Shown: piece by piece, positions 7,337 through 14,241 of the stretch
Position numbering within the stretch: the stretch's first letter is position 1
Layout: each line of letters opens with the position of its first letter
DNA from: Deltaproteobacteria bacterium
GTDB taxonomy: Bacteria > Myxococcota_A > UBA796 > SXON01
Length of the DNA stretch: 32,383 nt
NCBI GenBank assembly: GCA_947486185.1
Contig: CANKTH010000049.1
Span: forward strand, 1 to 32,383
Direction of reading: 5' to 3'
The notes under the pieces: model-generated
The model's database searches: none
Told to the model about the DNA's origin: nothing
Seen by the model: the letters and a program-made list of their open reading frames with translations, nothing else
Position numbers and translations under genes: made by a program

Positions 7337-9901
7337 ATGTCCAATCGCGGCTCGCCGGGTACACGAGGGTTCTGCCAAATTCCGGCGGGTCTGCTGGTCT
7401 TTGGGGCCCTGCTCTGGCCGGGATTGGCCCAGGCGGAGCCCAAGGACGACGCGCGCCGCCACTTCCTCGCCGGTCTCCAAGCCGCTCAGGCAAAACAGTA
7501 TGAGATCGCGCTCGAAGAGTTCCTCGCGGCGCAGGATGCCTGGCCCCACCCCAACACCCTCTACAACATCGCCCGGGCCTACACCGACCTGGGCCAGCTG
7601 GACCGTGCCGTCGCGTACTACCGGCTCTTCCAGGAGGCGGCGCCGGACAAAGCAGGGGACGTCCTGGGCGTAATCGCGGTCCTCGAAGCGCGTCAGCGCC
7701 AGAGCGCCCCGGCCGAGCCCGCTGTGGCGCCTCCCGGGGCAGGTGCCCTCACGAGCAGCGCCGAGCTTGCGCGGCTGCAGGCGCTCGCCGTCGAGCTGGC
7801 CGCCCTCTCGGAGACCCTGGCGCGGCGTGGGCCCGCCGCTACGCCACCCGCCGAGCCGGCGGCGCCCCCGGAGGGGCCGCCGCCCGATTCGACCGTTGCC
7901 ACCGGCGCTGATCCGGCCGAAGCCGCGTCTGAGGCGCTGCCCGAGGAGCTGCCGCTCATGTCGGACGCCTACGAGCGGGTGGTGGTCACCGCCTCCCGCT
8001 ATGGGCAGGATCCGCTGGACTCGCCATCGACCATCACGGTCATCACCCAGGAAGAAATACGTCTATCTGGAGCGACGAACCTCCCGGATCTTCTACGCCG
8101 CGTCGCCGGCGTTGACGTGATGTCGCTCGCCGCCGGCGAGCCGAACCTCTCGATTCGTGGATTCAATCGCGAGCTCTCCAACAAGGTTCTGGTGCTGATC
8201 GACGGCCGGTCGGTCTACCTCGACTTTCTGGGTACGGTGTTGTGGAGCGCGATGCCGATCGGTCTTCACGAGATCGAGCGGATTGAGGTGATCCGTGGGC
8301 CAGGATCGGCGATCTACGGCGCCAATGCGGTTACCGGCGTGATCAACATCCTGACCCGGCGACCCGGCGCTGAGGGGAACGTCCTCTCTGCCGAGGGGGG
8401 CGCGCCCGGCTACGTTCAGGCCGATGCGCTGTTCTCCGGCGAGAGCGGCCCGGCATTGTGGCGCTTTTCAGGCGGTTATCACCAGGTCAACCGTTGGTCC
8501 CGGCTTGCGACCGTGGCCGAGGGGGGCACGGTCACCTCGTGGACCGACGACCAGGACACGTCGGTGTCGATGATTCGCGCAGATGGAAGGGTAGACCTGC
8601 CGTTTGCCTCGCGCGGCCTCGCTTCGGTCTCGGGCGGCTATTCCGGCGGGCGAGACGAGTTTTATGCCCTGGGGGTCCTCGGCAACTACGGCATGGACCA
8701 GGAGAGCAGTTATGCTCGGGCTGACCTCGCTTTTGAGCCGGTCCACCTCCGGGTGTTCCACAACCGTTTCGATGGCTACACCTCGCCGTGGTTGACCGAC
8801 GTCGGCAGCCTCGACCTGGGCACCGACGTCGAGAGCACCACCACCGACGCGGAGGCGGAGTACCTCGGCGACTTCAAGACGGGCAAGGTAGAACATCGTC
8901 TCAACTTCGGCCTCTCCTACCGTTACAAGACCGCCACCTGGGCCTACCTCGACCCCGACAGCATCGCCGAACACCACGCCGCGGCCTTTGTGCAGGAGCA
9001 AGCACGGATCGGCCGGGTCCAGCTCGTCGGCTCCTTACGCGCCGATCGGCACCCGCTGGTCGACATCGACAAGACCCTCTCTCCGCGCGCGGCGGCGATC
9101 CTTCGGATCGCGCCCAACACGTCGGTGCGCGCGTCAGCGGGCACCGCATTCCGGTCTCCCGCCTTTCTGGAGTCTTATCTCGCGCTCCAGCTCCCTTCGG
9201 ATGTCGCTGGCGTACACATCGTCTCGACGGGGTCCACCAGCCTCCTGCCCGAGCGGATCTTCACCGGCGAGCTTGGCGTTCACGACGAGTCCACGTCGCT
9301 CCACACCGCCGATGCGGCGATCTACGTCAACCGGGTCGCGGGCCTCATCGCGCTGGGCTCCGTGGAGCCGGCGATCGAGTCGCTCGACGCGGAAACCGGA
9401 GGGTTTGTCGCCGGTTATACGCGCTTCGGCAACCAGGACACGCTCTACACGGCGCTGGGCGCCGAGGCCGAAGGCCGGCTCTTCCCGGCGGATGGCCTCG
9501 ACATCTACCTCAACGGCACCTGGGAGCGGATCATCGAGCAGGACGGCCAGACCATCCAGGCGGACCTCTCGACGTCGGAGTGGAAGTTCAACCTGGGGAG
9601 CACCTATCGGACGCCATGGCGGGTCGATGTGGGCGCCCACCTGCACTACGTGTCGCCGCAGGTCTGGCGACTACGCGAGTTCGACGCGGAGGGGCAGGTC
9701 ATCAACCCCGAGGAGGCGGTGCAGGGTCGGGTCATTGTCGCCGGCCGACTGGGTCTCCGGCTCTTGGAGGACGAGTCGCTCGAGGTCGCGGCGACGGTGT
9801 GGAATCCGGCGGGATTTGTGGAGTCCGGGCGCTTCCGTGAGCATCCGAAGGGCCAGCTTGTCGGCGGGCGCGCCTACGGTAGCGCGACGTGGCGCTTCTG
9901 A
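7337..9901 (+). CDS. TonB-dependent outer-membrane receptor with N-terminal TPR domain
   Basis: The 854-residue precursor has a signal peptide (hydrophobic 17-30, likely cleavage after AQA at 33), a TPR region (about 37-103, e.g. PNTLYNIARAYTDLGQLDRAVAYY), a Pro/Ala-rich linker with a Leu/Ala-rich helix (121-205), a TonB-box-like YERVVVTAS (212-220) and a plug domain (about 225-342; DLLRRVAGV, LSIRGF, VLIDGRSVY, IERIEVIRGPGSAIYGANAVTGVINI). A 22-strand-type barrel follows, ending in an aromatic residue (SATWRF). The plug motifs resemble cobalamin/siderophore receptors, but the ligand cannot be told. The ATG at 7337 has GAGGGT at the right distance; the upstream open frame is the kinase tail in another frame. 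Having TPRs between signal peptide and plug is unusual for this family. No tonB/exbBD genes are in the window. Confidence 0.92.
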   Translation: MSNRGSPGTRGFCQIPAGLLVFGALLWPGLAQAEPKDDARRHFLAGLQAAQAKQYEIALEEFLAAQDAWPHPNTLYNIARAYTDLGQLDRAVAYYRLFQEAAPDKAGDVLGVIAVLEARQRQSAPAEPAVAPPGAGALTSSAELARLQALAVELAALSETLARRGPAATPPAEPAAPPEGPPPDSTVATGADPAEAASEALPEELPLMSDAYERVVVTASRYGQDPLDSPSTITVITQEEIRLSGATNLPDLLRRVAGVDVMSLAAGEPNLSIRGFNRELSNKVLVLIDGRSVYLDFLGTVLWSAMPIGLHEIERIEVIRGPGSAIYGANAVTGVINILTRRPGAEGNVLSAEGGAPGYVQADALFSGESGPALWRFSGGYHQVNRWSRLATVAEGGTVTSWTDDQDTSVSMIRADGRVDLPFASRGLASVSGGYSGGRDEFYALGVLGNYGMDQESSYARADLAFEPVHLRVFHNRFDGYTSPWLTDVGSLDLGTDVESTTTDAEAEYLGDFKTGKVEHRLNFGLSYRYKTATWAYLDPDSIAEHHAAAFVQEQARIGRVQLVGSLRADRHPLVDIDKTLSPRAAAILRIAPNTSVRASAGTAFRSPAFLESYLALQLPSDVAGVHIVSTGSTSLLPERIFTGELGVHDESTSLHTADAAIYVNRVAGLIALGSVEPAIESLDAETGGFVAGYTRFGNQDTLYTALGAEAEGRLFPADGLDIYLNGTWERIIEQDGQTIQADLSTSEWKFNLGSTYRTPWRVDVGAHLHYVSPQVWRLREFDAEGQVINPEEAVQGRVIVAGRLGLRLLEDESLEVAATVWNPAGFVESGRFREHPKGQLVGGRAYGSATWRF

Positions 9902-9955
9902 TTCTGCCGCTGGCCGAGCCGGCGGACGCGTGGCACGATCTGGGTGGGTGGGGCG

Positions 9956-11155
9956 ATGTTGAATAGGTTAGAGGAGCTTTATCGTCGACTCCTGCTCCGG
10001 AATGCTCTGCCCCGGGTCGTCCGGCTGGCCCTCCAGACCCTGGCGTTGACCGTCCGGGAGGTGGTCCGAGATCAGATCCCGGTGCGGGCGGCGATGTTGT
10101 CGTACTGGTCGCTCGTGGCGCTGGTGCCGGTGGCGGTGCTGGCCCTGGCGGTGCTTCGTCCGCTCGGTGTCGGGGAAGATGAGGTGCGAAGCCTTGTTTA
10201 TAGTGCGCTGCTCGCCGGACCGGTCGCGGGGGTGGGCGCTACGCTCGACCTGTGGCTCAAAGACGTCAACCTGGCGGGCCTGGGGGTGGCAGGCCTCCTG
10301 GGCGTGTTGCTGACCGGCTCGCGCATCTTCTTCTCGATGGAGGAAGCGTACAACGCGCTCTGGGGCGTGGAGCTGCGACGCTCGTGGTTGTCCAGGATGC
10401 TCCTTTTTTATGCGTCGGTCACCCTGGCGCCGCTGCTCATCGCCTACGGCTTCCACCTCTCCTCCACGATCGGCGCGCAGATCGACGTGTCGGCCTGGAG
10501 CTGGGCCCTCCCCGTGCTCACGACGTCTGCGGCGTTCACCGTAGGGATTCGGCTCCTTCCCGACACCCGGGTGCACTGGCGCTCCGCCTTGACCGGCGGG
10601 CTCGTGTCGGCCGCGCTTTTTGAGCTCGCGAAGGTTGGGTTCGGCGGCTACATCTCGGCGCTCGGCGGGAGCAGCGTCTCGGCGATCTATGGTTCGCTCG
10701 CGCTTTTTCCGGTGTTCCTCCTGTGGCTCAACCTCCTGTGGCTCATCGTGCTCCTGGGTGTCAAGGTGGCCTATGTGCGGCAGTGGCATGACGCCCTGTT
10801 GTTGGCGGAGACCCGGCGACTTCGTGAGGACGACGACGGCCGCTGTCAGGCGGACGTATTCTTTGCCCTCGAGTGCTTGCGAGTGGTCCTCCGGAAGTTC
10901 GCCGCTGGGCACGGGCCGGCCACCGAGGCGGAGATCACCGAGGTGGTCGGATCCGATCCTGCCTTCGTCCAGACCGCGCTCGAGAACCTGCGGCTCGCGG
11001 GGCTGCTCGCGCCGTCAGAAGCGGGGTGGTTACCGAGCGCGCCGCCGGGTCACCTGACGATCCGTAAGGTGATCCTGGCCTATCGCAACGTGATTCGCCC
11101 GAGCGCGTCGCTCACGGCTGAGCTGCCCGAGCTCGCGGACGGCCCGGTGGTCTGA
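9956..11155 (+). CDS. YihY/BrkB-family inner-membrane protein with C-terminal winged-helix-like domain
   Basis: A 399-residue polytopic protein of the YihY (UPF0761/BrkB) family. Typical features are the basic amphipathic start, the first helix after IPVRAAMLSYWSLVALVPV, the second after a hydrophilic loop (LGVAGLLGVLLTGSRIFFSMEEAYNALWGV, a family hallmark), and the late segment SAIYGSLALFPVFLLWLNLLWLIVLLG. After the membrane part, about residues 285-365 form a helical region ending in a strand pair (ADVFFALECLRVVL... EITEVVGSDPAFVQTALENLRLAGLL) that looks like the winged helix found in long YihY proteins. The ATG at 9956 (GGTGGGG upstream) is preferred over a GTG at 9944. It follows the receptor by 54 bp. 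Its biochemical role is not established for the family. Confidence 0.88.
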   Translation: MLNRLEELYRRLLLRNALPRVVRLALQTLALTVREVVRDQIPVRAAMLSYWSLVALVPVAVLALAVLRPLGVGEDEVRSLVYSALLAGPVAGVGATLDLWLKDVNLAGLGVAGLLGVLLTGSRIFFSMEEAYNALWGVELRRSWLSRMLLFYASVTLAPLLIAYGFHLSSTIGAQIDVSAWSWALPVLTTSAAFTVGIRLLPDTRVHWRSALTGGLVSAALFELAKVGFGGYISALGGSSVSAIYGSLALFPVFLLWLNLLWLIVLLGVKVAYVRQWHDALLLAETRRLREDDDGRCQADVFFALECLRVVLRKFAAGHGPATEAEITEVVGSDPAFVQTALENLRLAGLLAPSEAGWLPSAPPGHLTIRKVILAYRNVIRPSASLTAELPELADGPVV

Positions 11156-11187
11156 GGAGGGCCGTCCGGCCTCCATCCCGGCTCGGC

Positions 11188-12144
11188 TCAGGGCCCAGCG
11201 CGCCAGCGGGGCGCGCTGCCGAGGCAGGTCCGGAGCCGGGAAGCTTCTTCGAGGCCACCACGCCCCTCCAACGACCACAGCGTGATGTCCTCGCGCCACT
11301 CGACGACCGCTCTCCCGGCCAGATCTCGAGGAGGAAAGGGTTCTTCTGAGCTCCGCAGCCGCGCGAGCCGCCAGGGAAGCGCCGCCGCGTCCTGATAGAT
11401 GAACACGACCATCGGGTCCCGGTGGTCCTCCACCGCTACCTCTCGGAGCTGGAGCCCGCAGGCGCCACCATCGGGAACCTCCGCGATGAGCCACGGGACA
11501 TGCTGATCGAGGAGCACCCTGGCCGCGAGCAGGGGGTCCGCTACGGGGACGCCGCGCACCTGTCGGGTCTCGCTCGGCGGCAGGTCACCGGTGCTCAGGC
11601 GCCAGAGCCGCCAGCCGATAGGCACGAGCAGGAGGGACGCGAGGAGGACCCCGAGCGCGACCCAACGTGGTCCATCGCTCCGTGCTGGAGCCCCGGCCTC
11701 GATCGCCGCGATCCGCCCGAACGCGGGCGCGGGCCGGCGATACGCCCTGGTGAGCTGCTCCGACTCTGCGGGGGAGAGCTCCACGCCGTCGAAGTCCAGG
11801 AACGCCGCGAGCAGCAAATCAAGCCGCCGCCCGGGAGGTTCCGACACGAGCGGCCCCTCGGTGGGCCCGACGCGACCAAGACCAACCGAGACGTGCTGGC
11901 GTAGCGCTTCGGCGATCTGGCGGTTGAGGGGGAGCGCGGGGTCAAAGGAGGCCACCTGCTCCTCCAGCTCCACCCGGAACGAGGTCATCCAGCCGAGCGC
12001 TTCACCGTCACTCCCAAAAGCGCCGCGAAGTACGCACCATAAAGCGTCGGCGTGCTCGTTCCACAGCCCCGCGAACACCCCCGCCTGGCCGCTTCGAAGC
12101 GCCCTCACCGTTCGCCAGGCCAGGAGATCAACCGCCGGGGACAT
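11188..12144 (-). CDS. Sigma-like / transmembrane / anti-sigma-like fusion protein
   Basis: A 318-residue protein with no firm family. Residues about 5-90 read like a worn sigma-70 region 2: DLLAWRTVRALRSGQ, FAGLWNEHADALWCVLRGAFG and VASFDPALPL follow the spacing of ECF factors (GD..AF..LY..H...L..LLRRLLG ... FDP..PF), but the conserved DAEDlvQevF is gone. A weak region-4-like stretch (LLLAAFLDFDGVELSPAESEQL) follows. One helix at about 161-181 divides the protein. The outer part (182-318) ends VVEWREDITLWSLEGRGGLEEASRL, similar to the C-terminal strand-helix of anti-sigma factors. There are two cysteines in the outer part (C229, C307). It is the second gene of a two-gene unit, 35 bp after the Rpn-like gene. 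It could also be an anti-sigma factor with a divergent N-terminal domain. Confidence 0.55.
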   Translation of the reverse strand: MSPAVDLLAWRTVRALRSGQAGVFAGLWNEHADALWCVLRGAFGSDGEALGWMTSFRVELEEQVASFDPALPLNRQIAEALRQHVSVGLGRVGPTEGPLVSEPPGRRLDLLLAAFLDFDGVELSPAESEQLTRAYRRPAPAFGRIAAIEAGAPARSDGPRWVALGVLLASLLLVPIGWRLWRLSTGDLPPSETRQVRGVPVADPLLAARVLLDQHVPWLIAEVPDGGACGLQLREVAVEDHRDPMVVFIYQDAAALPWRLARLRSSEEPFPPRDLAGRAVVEWREDITLWSLEGRGGLEEASRLRTCLGSAPRWRAGP

Positions 12145-12179
12145 CGTGCAGAGGGTAGCACGCCCGGCGGTGCGTGCCT

Positions 12180-13070
12180 TCAGCGCCGGAGGGCAGCGCC
12201 GACCTGATCCGGCTCGGCGGCGCCGGCCAGCGCGAGGCCAAGCTGGTCGAGCGCGGGAAAGTCGGCGTGCGCCAGACGATCATCCAGCTCACCGGCGCGC
12301 CCGGGGAAGCGCAGATTCCACTGACGCAGGAGCAGATCGCGGACATAGGCCCGCGAGCGCTCTTCACCTTCATCCCAGCCCTGATCGAAGCCGAGGCGCA
12401 TGATTTCCAGAAAGGTCTCTGATTCCATAAGTTCCTCCAGACGGATGACGCGGCGCGCGGCTGCGGGGCAGCTCACGCCCGCGGCGACGTAGAGCACGGT
12501 GAGGCGGTCAGCGAGGCCGTTGGGGTCGGTGCGAACGGTGTCGTTGGCGGTGCGGATGTCCTGGGCGCGTATTCGGGCGCCCAGGGGAGCGAGCGGGGCG
12601 AGCACCGGGTGAACGGCCAGCTCGGAGGCGGGAAAGTGGTCCAGACGCACCACATCGTACCGATAGTGACCGCGATCGAGCGGCCCTGAGCGGAGCACAC
12701 AGACGCTCGGGAGCGGGGGCGCGGGTGCGAGCACGAGCACCACCGAGCAGACGCCGCCTTCGAAGCCGAGCTGGAGCAGGCGGGTGGCTTCGGCGAGCAC
12801 CCGCAGCGCGAGCCCGCCCGGGTCCTCCCCCTCGTCGAGCACCACATGGACGAGCTGCGGTCCATCGCGCCCGATCACACGCGCATAGAGCGGGCCCTCC
12901 GAGCGGGTCTCGAGCACCTGCAGTCCGCCGTCTCCGGTGAGCAGGCGCGCTAGACCCTCGGCATCTCGCCGCCAGAGGGCGGCTACGGCCCTCCGGAGCC
13001 CGCCCCGCGGATGCAGCCGACCTGGGGATCGATGGCGACCCGCACCACGAGAAAGCAAAGTATGACTCAT
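12180..13070 (-). CDS. Rpn/YhgA-like (PD-(D/E)XK-fold) protein with DUF4351-type C-terminus, probably non-catalytic
   Basis: About 296 residues. The layout follows Rpn-family recombination-promoting nucleases: a beta-rich core (VLETRSEGPLYARV, QLVHVVLDEGED, ALRVLAEATRLLQLGFEGG, CSVVLVLAPAPP, RYDVVRLDHFPASEL) and a helical C-terminus (FDQGWDEGEERSRAYVRDLL, LRQWNLRFPGRAGELDDRLAHAD) like the DUF4351 end. In active members the second core strand reads HVEFQ; here it is HVVLD, so the catalytic Glu and Gln appear lost. The ATG at 13070 has AGGAGG 11 bases upstream; a GTG at 13094 with GGGAG at 6 bases is a real alternative. It is first of a two-gene unit with the sigma-like membrane protein, and an SOS-box-like site lies 54 bp upstream of the ATG. 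Family assignment by eye is moderate. Confidence 0.55.
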   Translation of the reverse strand: MSHTLLSRGAGRHRSPGRLHPRGGLRRAVAALWRRDAEGLARLLTGDGGLQVLETRSEGPLYARVIGRDGPQLVHVVLDEGEDPGGLALRVLAEATRLLQLGFEGGVCSVVLVLAPAPPLPSVCVLRSGPLDRGHYRYDVVRLDHFPASELAVHPVLAPLAPLGARIRAQDIRTANDTVRTDPNGLADRLTVLYVAAGVSCPAAARRVIRLEELMESETFLEIMRLGFDQGWDEGEERSRAYVRDLLLRQWNLRFPGRAGELDDRLAHADFPALDQLGLALAGAAEPDQVGAALRR

Positions 13071-13123
13071 CGATTCGCCGTCCTCCTGCTCCACTTGGGG
13101 CTCCCGTCCTGTCAGCAGGATAA

Positions 13124-13140
13124 CTGAACACCTGTTCTGG
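13124..13140. promoter_or_regulatory. LexA (SOS) box-like operator
   Basis: CTGAACACCTGTTCTGG contains the inverted repeat GAAC-N4-GTTC (13126-13137). It matches the Myxococcus xanthus LexA motif CTRHAMRYBYGTTCAGS, as I recall it, at 16 of 17 positions; the one miss is T for A after GTTC. It also fits the Gram-positive-type SOS core GAACNNNNGTTC. It is in the divergent spacer, 54 bp from the Rpn-like ATG and about 147 bp from the TPR gene, so the Rpn-like unit is the more likely target. No promoter hexamers overlap it convincingly. Confidence 0.5.
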
Positions 13141-13160
13141 CGCCAGCGTGCCGGGGCCTG

Positions 13161-13177
13161 CGGACAGGAACTGTCCG
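13161..13177. promoter_or_regulatory. Perfect 7-3-7 palindrome, candidate operator
   Basis: CGGACAG-GAA-CTGTCCG is a perfect 7-bp inverted repeat with a 3-base centre, the size of a dimeric regulator site. It lies 21 bp from the SOS-box-like element in the same divergent spacer. The half-site is not one I can assign to a known regulator. Confidence 0.45.
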
Positions 13178-13219
13178 ATGGGCCCCAATGCCCTTGACAA
13201 CGGCCGTCGCCAAGCCCCG

Positions 13220-13237
13220 GGTCAACCCACGGTCAAC
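13220..13237 (+). repeat. Direct repeat GGTCAAC with 11-bp period
   Basis: GGTCAAC occurs at 13220-13226 and 13231-13237, one helical turn apart, 50-67 bp upstream of the TPR gene start. The spacing would place both copies on the same DNA face, as in direct-repeat operators. Two short copies could also arise by chance. Confidence 0.45.
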
Positions 13238-13286
13238 AAGCGTCGCGGGCGAGGCGGGCGGGAGACCGGGCCGCTAAGCTCTTGGC

Positions 13287-14144
13287 ATGACGCCGGAATT
13301 CCGCAAGGTCGAAGCGTTGCTCCACATGGGTCGAGTGGACGCCGCCGTGGAGTTGATGGAGCGCCTGCCGGCACGGGAGGCGCCGACGCTGGAGTTCTAC
13401 CGCCTGCGCGGCAGGACCTTACGGGCAGCGGGTCGCTATTTCGATGCGGAAGTGGCGTGGCGGGAGGCCGCGAAGCTGGCGCCCCAGGACGCGGGCGTGC
13501 TAGCGGAGCTCGCGGCCACCTTACACGCCCAGAAGCGGTATAAAGACGCGATCCCCTTCGCGCGGGAGGCCGTTGGCCTTCGGCCGGAGATCGCCGCCTG
13601 GCACTGCCTCAGAGGGGTGATCGCGGAGTCGCTGGAGCTCTGGACGGAAGCGGAGACCGCGCTGGCTGCGGCGCGTCAGCTCTCTCCCAACGACCTGGCG
13701 CCCCACGTGGTGTTTGGCTGGTTGATGTTGCGCACCGCCCGACTGGAGGCCGCGGAGGCCGCGTTCAGGGCGGCGCTGGCGATCCAGCCGCAGTCGGTCG
13801 AAGCTACCCGCGGGCTCGCGCGCGTGCTGCTGCGGCAGGGGGATCGGGTGCTCGCGCGCCAGCTCTACCTGGAGGTGCTGGCGCTGGATCCGGTTCAGAA
13901 GGACCCGGAGCTCGAGAGCACGATGCTGATCGGACATCCCCTGGCGGGCCCGCTCCGTTGGGCCGAAAAGGTGCCGGTGTGGTTGTCGTTCCTCCTCGCC
14001 CTGCCCGCCGCGGGCGTGCTCGTCCGCGCGTTGGTCGTCGGTTTTGCACCCTCGACCCTTGAAAAGGTGCTGGTCGCCGTGTCGCTGACCCTCGCGTCGG
14101 CCGCGCCGCTGCTCCGGGTTTTGCGCCCCGGCGGGCCTCGATGA
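13287..14144 (+). CDS. TPR protein with C-terminal membrane helices
   Basis: A 285-residue protein. About six TPR-like helix pairs run from residue 1 to about 210 (e.g. LEFYRLRGRTLRAAGRYFDAEVAWREAAKLAPQ, AHVVF.. ARLEAAEAAFRAALAIQPQ, VLARQLYLEVLALDP). Two hydrophobic segments follow at about 229-251 and 259-278 with a short basic end. With no signal peptide, the TPR part should be cytoplasmic and tethered by the C-terminal helices. There is no clear Shine-Dalgarno before the ATG; the start was chosen as the first in-frame codon before the repeats. It is the first gene of a plus-strand row with a TPR-AAA ATPase and an AsmA-like protein, suggesting a scaffold at the inner membrane. Confidence 0.8.
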   Translation: MTPEFRKVEALLHMGRVDAAVELMERLPAREAPTLEFYRLRGRTLRAAGRYFDAEVAWREAAKLAPQDAGVLAELAATLHAQKRYKDAIPFAREAVGLRPEIAAWHCLRGVIAESLELWTEAETALAAARQLSPNDLAPHVVFGWLMLRTARLEAAEAAFRAALAIQPQSVEATRGLARVLLRQGDRVLARQLYLEVLALDPVQKDPELESTMLIGHPLAGPLRWAEKVPVWLSFLLALPAAGVLVRALVVGFAPSTLEKVLVAVSLTLASAAPLLRVLRPGGPR

Positions 14145-14167
14145 CCACAGCAGAAATGGTGTCGTCC

Positions 14168-14218
14168 GGGCGCTTTGCGCCCTATGGATCCGGGCTCCCG
14201 GGCCTGGCGGTCAGGCCC
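14168..14218 (+). other. Two hairpins in the spacer before the AAA ATPase gene
   Basis: GGGCGC-TTT-GCGCCC (14168-14182) and GGGCCTG-GCGGT-CAGGCCC (14200-14218) are perfect inverted repeats of 6 and 7 bp within the 97-bp gap between the TPR gene and the TPR-AAA gene. Neither has a T-run, so they are not canonical terminators. They may be processing or stability elements or partial attenuators. Confidence 0.4.
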
Positions 14219-14241
14219 CCATCGTTGACGCCGAGGTGTGA

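Noticed and set aside
8788..9840. 350-codon plus frame inside the TonB-dependent receptor
   Set aside because: Arg-rich alternate frame of a clearly coding beta-barrel region.
11156..11174. GGAGGGCC-GTCC-GGCCTCC hairpin after the YihY-family gene
   Set aside because: The stem has a bulged G and no T-run, so it is too weak to call a terminator, though it lies between convergent genes.
13194..13199. TTGACA hexamer as -35 of the TPR gene
   Set aside because: The sequence 17 bp downstream (CCGGGT) is nothing like a -10 element.
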